A stretch of 64,000 bases of DNA from contig WFMF01000066.1 of NCBI GenBank assembly GCA_011033025.1, positions 248,001 to 312,000 on the forward strand, given 5' to 3'. Under the pieces are notes generated by a model, which had not been told where the DNA came from, ran no database searches, and saw only the letters and a program-made list of their open reading frames with translations. Shown piece by piece: positions 36,256 to 48,700 of this stretch. How positions within the stretch are numbered: position 1 is the stretch's first letter; each line of letters opens with the position of its first letter. Origin of the DNA: Beroe forskalii. Lineage: Eukaryota > Ctenophora > Nuda > Beroida > Beroidae. The translations under genes and the position numbers were made by a program.

Positions 36256-36600
36256 GGGGCCATCCATATAACACGTATGGGTGCTCATGGATCGATCGAA
36301 AGACCCGTCGAAAAAACGCACTAACTTTTTTACAGCGCGCGCAAGACTTCAATTTGCTTTTATTTTTTAATTGAACATTGAATTTTTGCTGAAATTTGCG
36401 CTTTCTTTCGACGGATCTCAGATCTTTTGATCGACGCGACGCATGTGCACACACGCAAAGAGGGGAGAGTCAGCCGGGTCTGGCCGATGGAGACGTAGGG
36501 GGGAGGGCGTATTTGGCCAAATGCGGATGTCCGCATTCATGAAACTTGAAAGTTCTGGTCGATTTGTCTACTTTTTCACTAGAAAACTGTCGACTTTTAG
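36256..36600. mobile_element. Diverged relative of the GGGGCCATCCATAAAGG MITE
   Basis: Begins GGGGCCATCCATATAACACG. A foldback insert (GGATCGATCGAAAGACCCGT against TTTCGACGGATC...GATCGACGC) is followed by TCTGGCCGATGGAGACGTAG, TTTGGCCAAATGCGGATGTC and TTTTTCACTAGAAAAC, which follow the order of the 15126 element. Confidence 0.5.
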
Positions 36601-36607
36601 AAATAAA

Positions 36608-36659
36608 TTATTACGCACTTTCCGACCATAATTTATTATGACCTACAGTGCGTAATAAA
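36608..36659. repeat. Inverted repeat TTATTACGCACT
   Basis: 12-bp perfect arms 36608-36619 and 36648-36659. Further related GCGCACGGTAATAA sequence follows at about 36690. Confidence 0.55.
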
Positions 36660-38039
36660 TCTTGATTTTGGCACTTCATAATTTATTGCGCACGGTAATA
36701 AACGAATACATGAAAAACATGCCTGGAAGGTGCATAATATAGCGTTTATCGATAAGATAGCGTCTGTGAAAATTTGATTTTGTCGAAAATCTAAGTTGTA
36801 AGTCAAAATTCTAAAAAAATTGCATGGAATAGTGTACATATGATTTTGTATACAATAACATGCAAATTTTGGTATCAAATTCAACTGGACGATCACAAAT
36901 GGTTTCATCAAATTCAATGAATTGGTCGAAAAAGCGCGCAGAACTTTCGGTCCTATACTGAACTATGGTGTAGTGTGTACACAGTTATTGATATCCCAAA
37001 TCTACGTTAATGATAATCGGGCCTTGCATATGCTGCAGTTAAGAAATTGTAATTGTATTTGTATTACTATTAATAATGAAAAAAAAATCATAAGTCGAAT
37101 AAGAAATGAAAAACATTCGTAATGCAGACTTAAACGTTAAACATCACAAGTATAAAGATGATTAGATAAACTTGCTCTGAAAGCAAGACGGTTTAAAGGC
37201 GCTACAGCGTATCCAGCTAAACAGTCTTTATTTTATATCGCTGTTTCCTCGGCATGGAACGGTCTGCAGCAGTCCAATATCAGACATATCGGAACAAAGT
37301 TCTTCCTGTTGAAACCTTGACTTGATTAAAAGGTGGAAAGTGGGGGGAAGTCTGAGATCAGTTGGCAGACAGAAGCACAGCACAACTAAGAATATGAGTG
37401 CTATTTACGATAATTTCAGATGTTAGCTGTTCTATCGGTGGCCTACTAGCTCACCCACAGGCCCCAATCAGCCCACAAGTTGACCGTAAACTCGCTGGCC
37501 ATGATAGTAAGGGCAAGCTAATAGTAGTAAAAAGTTATCGAAGAAGGTGCAATGTGGTGTAAAAATCTTTGTTTTCGTAAAGAAGTCAGTCAAGTTCTGC
37601 GTTAATCTGCGCGTGAGATTTTATTTTTACTGTATTCTGGTAGTGGTACTGGGATTGTCATATTTTGAGAAAATAATTCCCACAATAAGCACTGTCTAGG
37701 AAAACTTCAGCACTAAATAATGGCTAGAAGGGACCGTTCAGTACCCTCCGGCCTTCAAGTTCCCTTAGGCCTTAACCGAATAATCTGCCATGAAACAAAT
37801 CTATCAAGTGCTAAAAATGTAAAATAGCCATAGGCTGATGTGGATAACACCAAAATAGTTTCAAAATAGCATGTACTGCTCGTTTTATTTGATTCTGTGT
37901 CAATGCATTCCAATTCCTTGGAATATCGCTGTGCTCTTGTCTGCCCACTGAAGGCTGTCTGAAGGTTTAAAGGAGGAGTGAAAGGGTTTTACTAAGGTTG
38001 GGGGATGCGTTGATTGGTGAGATACTGAGATAGGTGTCA

Positions 38040-38260
38040 GTGAGGTCTATGCGGGACTAAATATCAACCGTGGTGTCTCGAGACCGTTTCATTTGCGGCG
38101 TATAACGAGTACAAAACGCATGGGCAGGGGGTACTTTTTGTGGCGCATGACAGCGCACCAATGTACCTTCTCATTGTCAGACGTTGTCTGACCCCTTCGC
38201 CTTCGGCGGGCGCGTCCGCCGAAGGCGGACAACCTTCTCAGTAGTTTAAAGGACACTCAC
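38040..38260. repeat. Third copy of the GC-rich hairpin module
   Basis: Starts near ACCGTGGTGTCTCGAGAC (compare 15078), contains GTCAGACGTTGTCTGACCCC and a perfect hairpin GCCTTCGGCGGGCGCG.. at 38199-38226. Confidence 0.65.
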
Positions 38261-38466
38261 TCGCTGTCATGTGTGTCGTAATACACCGCGCATGAAATCT
38301 ACAAGACACCACGATCTGTTACACATCAAATACAGATTATATCCCAATGCATGCGTACATGAATGCTCCAAGTCCACACATCATACTCATATTCATGGTA
38401 ATATGGGATTGTTCACTTATAACGCAGTAAGCCGAGGGACTGGGGACGGGTTATCCAAATGATGAC

Positions 38467-38862
38467 CGTGACGTAATCAAAATCTTTAACTTTTTAGAAA
38501 ATGTTCAAAAGTTGGAACAAAGTCCTCAATTTTTCCGCAAAAATTTTCAAAATTCATAAAGACTAAGAAAATCAGAATTCTGCCCAGCTTTTGCCAAGTT
38601 TCGATACAGCATTAGACTGGAATTTCAATGGGCAAATGAACATCCCAGGAGGAAAACGGAATTTTATCAAATTTGAAGCAAATCTTCAAGCACTTGGTTT
38701 AAGTTGAAAATCATTAAATCAAGGTGCATCTTCATGGCCATCGTAAGGATCTGGTCCCAGGGGTTTAAGGCCATACTATTGCTAACGGTTGATTATGGAG
38801 ACGGAGTTGAACATGACCCCAAAATGAATACGTAATGATACTATCAGTGGTGAACAATCCCT
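38467..38862. mobile_element. Degraded TAGGGATCGTTCAC MITE
   Basis: Left inner end GTGACGTAATCAAAATC and right end GTGAACAATCCCT resemble the termini of 16614-17106; the interior has a Phe/Lys-like AT-rich block similar in style. Call is tentative. Confidence 0.4.
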
Positions 38863-39240
38863 AAACAACAAGTAACCGTTTTTGAAGTCACAGTTTTTAA
38901 ACATACTTTCAAAACATACTTTATCTCATATACTAAAAGTTAAAATCAGTTTCTGTCAAATGAACGTTACTTGTTGCACATAAGAATATATCCTTGTCAT
39001 ATTTAGTGTACCCACAAAACAAAAGGCAATCTGTCGAGAATCTCAGGGCAAAGATGCCCAACAAAGTAAAATTCCAAGAGCAGTACTTAGATATGTGTTT
39101 ACACATGGATCGATCGATGAAAACAAGTTCAATGAAAAGTAAATTGCGTGCACTGTAAAATGCGCGTCTCCATCAATCCTTTCATTGATCGATGCTATTC
39201 ATTGTGCATACATACGGGTTACGATGGTGTAGTTACGCGT

Positions 39241-39388
39241 ATGTGTGCAGATCGCTCCACTGACGGAGGGCTCGATAAAGACGCGCAAATTTCCTTTTCG
39301 CGAATCAACTTTCGATATGAATTCCATAAGTGCAACAAAATTGCGCGTCTTTATCAAGCTCTCCATAGATCGAGCGATCTGCACACAT
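39241..39388. mobile_element. Foldback element with arms of about 50 bp
   Basis: Left arm 39241-39291 and right arm 39339-39388 are near-complementary (ATGTGTGCAGATCGCTC ... GATAAAGACGCGCAA), separated by about 47 bp. Short frames on both strands reflect the palindrome. Confidence 0.65.
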
Positions 39389-40985
39389 GAGCGTTAAATA
39401 AACCATGGACAAGTAGTAATTTGTCCAGGTATATACTGAATCTTAGAACACCAATCACCTCAACCTTCTCCAACTTCGAAGCAACTAAGTTCTCCACAGC
39501 CAGCTTACATACCAAATTAAACGGATACTCTGTTATTTGGGTGACTTCACACGCCCAAAGTGGGGGGAGCAAGGGATTATTATTGGGTAAAACCTAGCCC
39601 AGCTCATTGCAGCCGGTACACAACATCACATGTACAAAATCATAAATATCAAAATATACAACTGCAAACTTTAATACTATCATGGTATTGGATAATAAAT
39701 AACTCAATTCTACAATCATCAAATAATCACTTATATATAAGAGGAAACAATTAAGAAATCTATATAGATACTATCTAAAATACAATATATATAACCCTTT
39801 ATTACAAGTATACCTGGTAAAACCCTTTCTTGCCACCCTGTGGCAAACAAATGACAACTATTTTCATTAAAATCAATGTGATATTATTGGTAATGTGACA
39901 AAAGATTCGGTTTGAATTTAATCGCTCATTTTCAAACATCAAAAATAGAAACAACCACCCACCTTTAAATATGGATAATATAGAAATAACAGTGGTAGAT
40001 ATCTCCTTCCGAGACACAAATGACCAAACGTAGATGGTTTGAAGACGCAGTTGACAAAAATAAATACAGCAATAAAATTACTGTGGTAAAAACAATAGAA
40101 TCACCAAAGGATCAGTTCGATTGGTATTTGGTTCTCAGAAGCAGATATCACTACTTCACATCACATAACATACAGCACTGACCCTATTAACTGTATATAG
40201 ATATAAACATAACAACCCAATGATAATAGCATGATAGTTTCTAGTGAAATTCATATGTGGAGTTTGATCTTTTATAAAGATGGGATAGGATATCCAACAA
40301 ACACAATGACACCTGATCAATCAAAAATGCTTGTCTATGATTGAATCAAAAAAGCATCTGAATTCCGAGTACAGATTCGGAATATTGTCGAGTAATGCGA
40401 TGAACATTACGCTTTTGGGCTAACGTCGCAGCTTAGATATTCAATATTTATGATTTTAAACTGCGGATAATCTAGGTTAAAAGATAAACCAAATCCCATA
40501 GAATTACCTATCAGCAATTCTTAACTAATAGGGATTATATAAACGATTTTGAGATTGGATACATAATTTGAGCGCTACATAGGCTTTGGTTTACCTTTAC
40601 ATTTAATAATAAATCCTTGCTAATATTCACCTTCAAAATATAGTCAAGGTTTAAAACAGAAAACTTAAAACATACGAATTCATGATAATTCACAAAACTC
40701 AATTGGTTCAGAAATATTCACCGGCATCCCATTACCAACACATCAACCGTTTTAACTTTTTTAATAGGAGGATAATACCTAGCTCATACAGCTAGGAGAT
40801 CATCAATTCTACTCTAATACTACTCAAGCTCAGCTTCGCTAAAACGCTTTCCTGGAATGTTATGCAATAAATTAAGTGGACTACGTTCATTTTACAATAC
40901 AATCCTGATCCAATAATCATTAGTTGTTATTACACAGTACACCTAACACAGTACACCTAGCGTTTATTATCTACAGCACCTAAAA

Positions 40986-41280
40986 AGCCTAACGTTGACA
41001 CCACTGTGACTTACAAGTCTAACGCTGACACCACTTCAACTTACAATCCTAACGTTGACACCACTGTAACTAACAAGCCTAACGTTGACACCACTGTAAC
41101 TTACAAGCCTAACGTTGACACCACTGTAACTTACAATCCTAACGTTGACATCACTGTAACTTACAAGCCTAACATTGACACCAACTGTAACTAACAAGCC
41201 TAACGTTGACACCACTGTAACTAACAAGCCATCGTTGACACCACTGTAACTAACAAGCCTAACGTTGACACCACTGTAAC
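40986..41280. repeat. 30-bp minisatellite, AACGTTGACACCACTGTAAC core
   Basis: About ten units of AAGCCTAACG-TTGACACCAC-TGTAACTTAC. It happens to be open in some frames (VDTTVTYKPN-like), which I regard as non-coding. Shares its core with the 20.5-kb array. Confidence 0.9.
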
Positions 41281-42798
41281 GCTCCTTGATTGCATAATTC
41301 ATGCAATTGTAAAGAGTTACAACCTACGATTTACGAATTCTTTAAGTTTATCTCTGATAGCACTTCAATATTTGGGATACAAGTGGCTCACTACTCGATG
41401 AATAATGCAGTAATTATACTTGATGTACTATCTATAAAGTACAATGTACATGACATTAGCCGAGTAATGCACTAATTGTGTATAGTTGATGTGTTGGTTA
41501 AAGCAAAGGGAATGCCGATGGTACAAGTACAATTAAAACCATATCCCACCTTTGCAAGAACAAGTTTAACACATTTTATCTGTTTAATGTTAAACTTGCC
41601 ACAAACAAGCTGGCAATATACGTCAACGGACCTTAAAGTCTGTCAACTTAAAATACCCGAGCGTTAGATACACAGTGCAGTGTATTACGAGCTAGAAGAA
41701 TGAAAATTTTATATTAAGTGTATGCCATGGACAACCAAGAAAATGTTTGAGGTTTTATAAGCCAATATGCCTACCAGTTTGTGAGGCTTTTCAATACGTT
41801 AGCTGCCCCAATTAGCAGCCATTTTGGTCCCGAGGGCACCGACTTTAAACTGAAACTAGCACTTTTCTGTCAATTTTCATTCTGCCCAGTGTACCTAACA
41901 CAAGGGTACATAATGTGCACGTCATATGCAATTTGCTAAACAACAGATACAGACAACATCTTACCCACTCAATGTCGGGGACTGAAAACTCCCAGGAATG
42001 CAGATTACGATGGTTTGGGACTGAACCAGAATTAAAGAAATTCGTCGGGAAACGGTTTTTTTCTTATTACAGTATCAAAGTGCTTCAATATTCGAGCTTT
42101 TGAGGCGTTATAAATTAAAATGGTTATTTCCGATCTGTTGGAAAGAGAAAGATACAGGGCAATGCATATAAAATTGTAACAAAAGACACTTCAGAGCTCG
42201 ACTCTTCGACATCTTTGCTGTTTAGCTTTTTAGGTTCAGAGAATCAATATTTGATTCACTGAATCAGTCCGTCGACATGAAGTGGGTGGCGAATATATTA
42301 GGACATACGACAACACAGGTAATTCTTTAATACGGGGGCAATAAAGCGGTCAGCGACCAACTCAAAGGGGTACAGCTTGTCAAAAATAACGAGGATGAAA
42401 GGAAATTATTAACGGCAGTAAGGATTGTGATATGATAAATGAGACGGGAGTGAGGGGGGCCGGGGGAGAGGAGATTGAGGAGGAGTGGGGTGGCGAGGGG
42501 GATACTGCATATTGCTGTCAACAGTATCACTGGGTAATCTCTTGTGATTGGTTGATATCAGCGTGAGTAGGGAGTTACGGTTGCTGGAGTACCAAGAGAT
42601 TCCAGGAGGGGTACACCACAGAATTACGGGTGGTACACCACAGAATTACGGGTGGTATCACGGGAGGTAATGGTGGCGTTTATTGGATCCAGGATGGTAA
42701 AGGACGGGTGAGGTTGAGGACGGGTAGAGAGGCAGAACGAGTGGGCCGGGAATTGGACGGGTAGGTGGTGGAGGGGAAGGGACGGAGAGGGCGTCTTC
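41281..42798. other. Spacer downstream of CNOT1
   Basis: No gene seen. On the minus strand the first polyadenylation-like hexamer after the CNOT1 stop is AATAAA at 42679-42684. A 25-bp tandem duplication (GTACACCACAGAATTACGGG type) lies at about 42610-42658. Confidence 0.45.
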
Positions 42799-45700
42799 TT
42801 ACTCGCCGTCCTCTCGGCTGTTCAGACTCGCGTTTGTTTTGCTTTGCAAGTTGCTGAACACTGACTTAAACAGGCTGAAAAGAGACGCGTTATCTTAGAG
42901 TTAAAAGTCGATACGATCTATAATTTACCCATCATGCGTTATTAATCTATTAAGTTTAGATGGCAAGGGAAAGGTGTCTGCAAAACACATGTCACCGAGT
43001 AAAGCAGGCTGGACTAACTTCTCAATTTCCGGGGCACAAGTCACGAAGTCGTGGTCCCAGAAGTGGTAATCGTGGTTCTTGATGAGCTCTATGAAGGTGA
43101 TGAGCAGGCCCCAGGGGTGGGGTCGGTTCACACACAGCCTCTCCAGGAGGATCCTGAGAGGGGAGGGGGTAATTAAGGCAGGAAGAGGGGTTATCATGGG
43201 GAGGAAGGGGGTATATATTTAAGGGAGAGGAATGGGATTTTCAGGACCACTTGAGGAGGCTGATCAGTTATCACGCTACGCTCTATCCCGAGCTCCAAGT
43301 TAGACTTACGAGATGATTACTGAGCAGTGAAGCAAGATCCTGGTGATTTGTTCCCTGAGCTTCTCACTGTTTCCCTCAGCAAACAAGTAGAGCAGGGTAC
43401 AGGAGAAGTAGTGGGTGTGGGTGTTAGGGTACCTCAGCTGGTTGCAGATAGCGTTCAGGAACAGGTAACGACCTACCAGAGGAAGGTGAAGGTTACAAAA
43501 CAACAATTTTGATTTTTGCCTCGGCTATCAAGCTCGAATCTCCATCGAAATCTGATGGGGTACTCGTTAGGAGAATTTTATGAAATTGCATTGTTCATGA
43601 TCCGCAGATCCTGGATCTTACCTTCGTTGTCCAAGTCCACGGCAAGGTTCTGGAAGATATCCATGTGAGCTCCCTGAGCAATGGTGGTCTGGGTGGGTGT
43701 GTGTCGGTTGGAATGCATCAAGTTGATGGCTTGCACTCCAACGTACAGCACCAGACTGTTCATGAGAGGAATGTTGTACCGACTGCCTGTTTCCAGTTTG
43801 GGCATCTGCGGGAGGGTTTTATAATGAAGAAAAACTAAAACTGGTGTGAGATCCACTGTGTGAGGTAACGCTTTTTGAAAGCATCGCAAGAAAAAGCCGA
43901 GTGGTTTTAGTACTCTACCGAGTTTTTCTCAACCTGTTTCCAGTTTGGGCATAGTTTCGCCATGTCCTCCCACCACTCTGGACAGTTCCTCCGAAGGAGC
44001 TTTGAGGTGTTTGTGTAGTTCAATGAGGAAGGTAACAGGGGTTCGGCTCTTGAGGTAGGAGTCCAGGTCCTTCTTGAAGGTGGCAGGAATAGCAGTGGTG
44101 TAGTCGTAACTCATGCGAGGGGATTCAGAGATCGACTCCAACTGATCAACCTGCAAAAGAGGCAAGGGAGTGTGAAGGGAATGGTGAGTTGGAAGGGTGA
44201 AGAAGAGTTGGGTGATAGTGAGAGGGGGTGAGGAGCAAGTAAGGCAGAGATAACATACCAATACAGACCAATAAGGCAATAAGCGTAAAAGCTGATTATT
44301 CATTGTGAAATTATTCCACAAGATGATTTCGAGGCCAATCATATACGCTCCGAAACGCTAGGTACAGAAAACAGTGATCAAGCCACTCAATCCAATAGGA
44401 TCCATCCAGATTCCCTATTTCCCTTACTCTTAAGCCATCTTTAGATAAGCCCACCTTGAGGTCTTTGCTGAAGGGGTCAGGCAGACTCTTGGTGCTGGGG
44501 AAGGCACTGAGGATGATGTTCCTGAGCTGGAGACACCCCGGGGGGATGACGTCACAGAAGGGGAAGTGGTAGTCGCACAGGAACTCAGGGAAGTCGTGGA
44601 GGAGGACGAGGAGGCACCTCAGAGTTCCCTTGTACAGGGTCTCGTTCTTGATGATCAGCTCAGCGTTACGTAGGAAGGGGTACAGGAACTTGAAGAGGTC
44701 AATGAGGAGCTGCTGGTAAAGGGGCCACCCCTGACCTGGCTGCGCCTGAGAGGGAGGGTATTACAACGGAAATTACTGTAGATGTGAAATACACAAAATG
44801 AATAACTCCTCTTGAAGGTCTACTGAGGAAGAGATCACTGAGCAGTAAGATGCTTTCAACAAACTGCTCACAGCAAGTAATCTCTGACTTAGAAATCAGT
44901 TTCTCATTGAAGTACAATACGACGCCTGCTATAATACCTTGTTCTCTGTAGTTAGTAGTTTGTTGAGGAAGTGTCTTTGGGAGATGAGTTCCAACCAGGC
45001 GTAGGTGAAACCAGGCAGGTAGTTAGGTTGCAGGAGGTGGTACACGTGACAGAGAGATAGGGGAGGGGTTTAGGAGAAGAGGTAAATAAACATCTGCGAT
45101 TGGGTACCAGCACTTGAGCAAATTAAACTTCTTCTGTTCAATCCGAATCGATCTAAATCAAGTCATTCATCCTGATAATGGCCCGAAGACCCCATAAACT
45201 GCATAAATCACTCATGAAATCTCCCAACACGTGACAGAAGACTTTGAGAATGGGCAGAAGTTTCTCGTAAGGCATGGGCTCAGCAGTGACCTCCTGGAAG
45301 AGAATAGCAAAGAATCTGTGGTAGGGTAGAACCAGGAACTGCGTCTTCTTGGTGTCATGGTCCTTCTGGAGGACGGATTTAACCGTTATCAGGACGGTTT
45401 TCAGCATCTTGAGACGGTTTGCTTCCCCGAAGAACTTCATCATGACGTAGACCAGTTTAACGAAACTGTCCACAAAGTTGTAGATATCTTCACGTAGCTT
45501 GTACATGTAGCCCTGGGGGTGGAAGGTTAGGGATTTGGGGATGGATTAGGAATAAGGAAGTCATCTTTTGTCTAGAAAATAAATTTGGAGCTTCCATGTA
45601 TTTATCAAAATATGAAATTGCAGCGGCGAATATTTCTAAAATGTTTCAGCGAGGTAAATTAGTGGATAATCCATATATCTTTGTGACACGAATATGCAGA

Positions 45701-48700
45701 AAATCACAGGTCATAGAAATTAGGAATGGATGAACATTGAACACTTCGAAACATAGACATGATGGAATGAAGATGATAATCTGTTAAGTGGGATTACGAA
45801 TGCCAACGGTGTGAAATGCTATAAACGAAGAAAGTAACAGCAATAGCGTTGCAATATAGATTTATCTATCTGCCAGCTGGGCACTCTCCAAAATCACGAA
45901 ATCATCAAAATTCTTAACAATTCTTAAACATCTCCTAGAATAAGACAGCTCTTGCAATGTAAGAGGAGGGTGAACATTTCAGATTACAAATATCAAGTCT
46001 ACAATCGAGAATTTCATATTAAAATCAACAGCTCGTACGATGAGAATCAGCAGCGTGTTTGTTACCAAGTTACACAAAGGAGGGTTGTGATGATGTACCT
46101 TTTTTTGTACCTTATTCTGCATGTAGTTGTTAAAGTTCACATCGGCAATGTACTCCGTGTATATCTTGAAGAGGAGGGTGATGGTTTCCTCGTTACGGAG
46201 GGAGGGGTGGTTGAAGAACTGGGTTTGGAGGAGTTGTTGCTCGTGGGACTCCCCGGACTTCTGACAGATCATTATCCACTGCTGGATGATCATCTTCACG
46301 TTGGCTGTCATCTGAAATGGGATGGGATGAATGGGGCAGAATAGGGGTGGAAGTCAGAAATGGGGTGGAAGAGGGGGTTGGGTGGGTTATGGGAGTTGAG
46401 ATTGAAAAGACTGCGAGGAAAGATATTCTAGCGTAAGACTGATTATCTTAGGCCCATTAGATATTCGCCAATCAGCGCAAGTTGAAGAATGACGCGCAAT
46501 CAATACTTGCTCGATGTGTTCCGATGTCAAACGGGATCAAGGGTTATGTATCGCCCATTTAATGAGTTTGGAAGATTGAAAGGACATCAATGACTAAGGT
46601 ATTGTTCAGGGTTTCAAGAACAGGTAATGAGAGAGTATCAACAGTGCCACGTACACGTACCTCTTCCCTCTGTTTGGGGTCCTCATCCCTGCCAGCCTCT
46701 GACTTCTGTACAAAGAACCTCAGCACATCCTTCAACTGCTTCACATCTTCTTCCCTGACCAGGGAGTCTCCTTTCACTTTGTTACCTGGGAGAAAGGAGG
46801 TGTTCATAGGTTCTGTGGGGGTGTACGGTAGAATACATGCAGTGCACTCAGATACACACTATCGACAGATATACGCAGCCTTTGTTACCTGCGAGAAAGA
46901 TGGTTTACTGGGAGACACTAGGACACACAGGGAGTCTCCTTTCACTTTGTTACCTGGGAGAAAGAGGTGGTTTACTGGGAGATACTAGGACATTCAGCGA
47001 TATTGTGTTTGATTTGCAGTTCAGAGGAAACGCTCGTCCAAAAATTTTGTTTATTTATTGGCATAAGATATTCATTTTTTCCCTTGAATATTATGCTATT
47101 TTTGTCTGAAAACCCCGGAAATACCGGCAAAACTGATAAGAAAATTGACCCAATCTAAAGAAATACAAACCAACTTGGTTTTAAATTTCGTATTGATAAA
47201 ATGATGTTTTTGACGTGACAAATGAAAATCAACTTTAAATCAATTTGAGCACAAGTTATTAAGGGGATGGGGGGTCCGAGGTTGATTCCCGGTATTTCGT
47301 TCGTTCTGATTGAGGATAACGCCATCTAAGATAGTAGAAAAGTAGAAATCGACTAAGGACCCCCCTGGCCACCTTTAACGATAATTCACTTCTTTTTGGA
47401 CTTATCTTTTCGATTCTGCACAAAACAAATCAGCTTTATATTTTGTACCTAGGTATTTGCAGATTATAAGTTTTATGAAATTAGGCAAGGTGCTGCTCAG
47501 AAAAAATATTGACACTTCTGCCATACCAGTTCTAGAGCAATATTTTGTTTTTGTTTTAATATTTTTGAAAATCTCTAATGTAACATTTACCAAGTAGTTA
47601 TAGAAATATCAAAGCTTTCATCTATATTACGACCAGGAAGTATTTCCAGTTGATGCTATTTCAATTCCCTCAAATAACACTCTTCTCCCCGCAGCAATGA
47701 TATTACTATTTCTCCTGATATTAGCTCCCCTTCACGACACCGCTGTCCTCTTCCGACGCTCACTTCCCGATGTAGCTGTAGACATCGTGTTTGAAGGAGT
47801 AGGAGGGGAGATCTCCAAGCCAGCTAACCCTGGAGAACCCTACATGCTGAGCAATGGTCTGGCTGCCCGGTCTGGGAGTGCTAAGCGCACCCACACCTGT
47901 AGCTCCATCCGAAGTGTGCCCAGCAACCTGAGATACGCCAGTGAGATGCACCCTCACGGACTCACCAACTTCTACCAGAAGTACACTGAGGCGTACGGTA
48001 TCCCTGTGGTGTCGTCTGGCAGGGTGCCAGACGAAGCTCTGAAGAGGGCGTGCTACATCACCAGATTCCTGATGGCGGACCACTCGGGAGTCAGGAACAA
48101 CTACTACAGGAGGTACGGCCGAGTGGGCATCATGGCACACAACGAGTACACCACTCACATTCCTGAGCATTCCTGGCTGGACCCTGTCTTCTGGAATGCC
48201 AGGGCTAGGGGACTCGGAGCTACTGAGCAATGGCCTATTTCTACAGGTTAGCAACAAGGAATATTCACAAAATGATTTCAATGAATTCTATGTAATAACG
48301 GATTTCAAACACCAGTTCCATTAGAATTTATTTCCCGCTCTTTTTGACCCTTGTCTCGCAGGAGCTGAAGAGAACGTGCTATGTTACGACCGAGACAACT
48401 ACCGTAACGAGGACATCTTCCTGCACGAGTTCTCGCACGGGGTCCACCTCCTGGGAGCTAAGTACGCCATCAGCGGCTTCGACAGAGACCTGGCCTACTG
48501 GTACAACGCCGCCCGCTCCTCCGGAAAGTGGGCTAACACCTACGCCATGAGCACCAAGGAGGAGTACTTCGCGGAGGGAACCCAGAGCTTCTTCGCAGTG
48601 AACGCGTACAGTCAGCGAGCTGACGGGGTCCACAACCACGTGAACACACGGGCTCTTCTGAGGAGTTACGACTCCAACTTGTACGGCCTGGTCTCAAGGT

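Larger units (their letters stand above)
36700..40985. other. Gene-free stretch with scattered repeats
   Basis: No protein family recognised. Includes a GC-rich module copy at 38040-38260, a MITE relative at 38467-38862 and a foldback at 39241-39388; otherwise AT-rich unique-looking sequence. Confidence 0.45.

Noticed and set aside
41006-41302. Frames on both strands with VDTTVTYKPN or SGVNVRLVSY repeats
   Set aside because: The 30-bp unit is a multiple of three, so frames stay open by chance; no start context or flanking coding sequence.
42925-43018. CNOT1 ending by read-through of the exon from 43019 to a stop at 42925
   Set aside because: Splicing at AA|GTTAGT to 42874 gives LFKSVF, matching the known CNOT1 end far better; the read-through tail matches nothing. 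Kept only as an alternative form.
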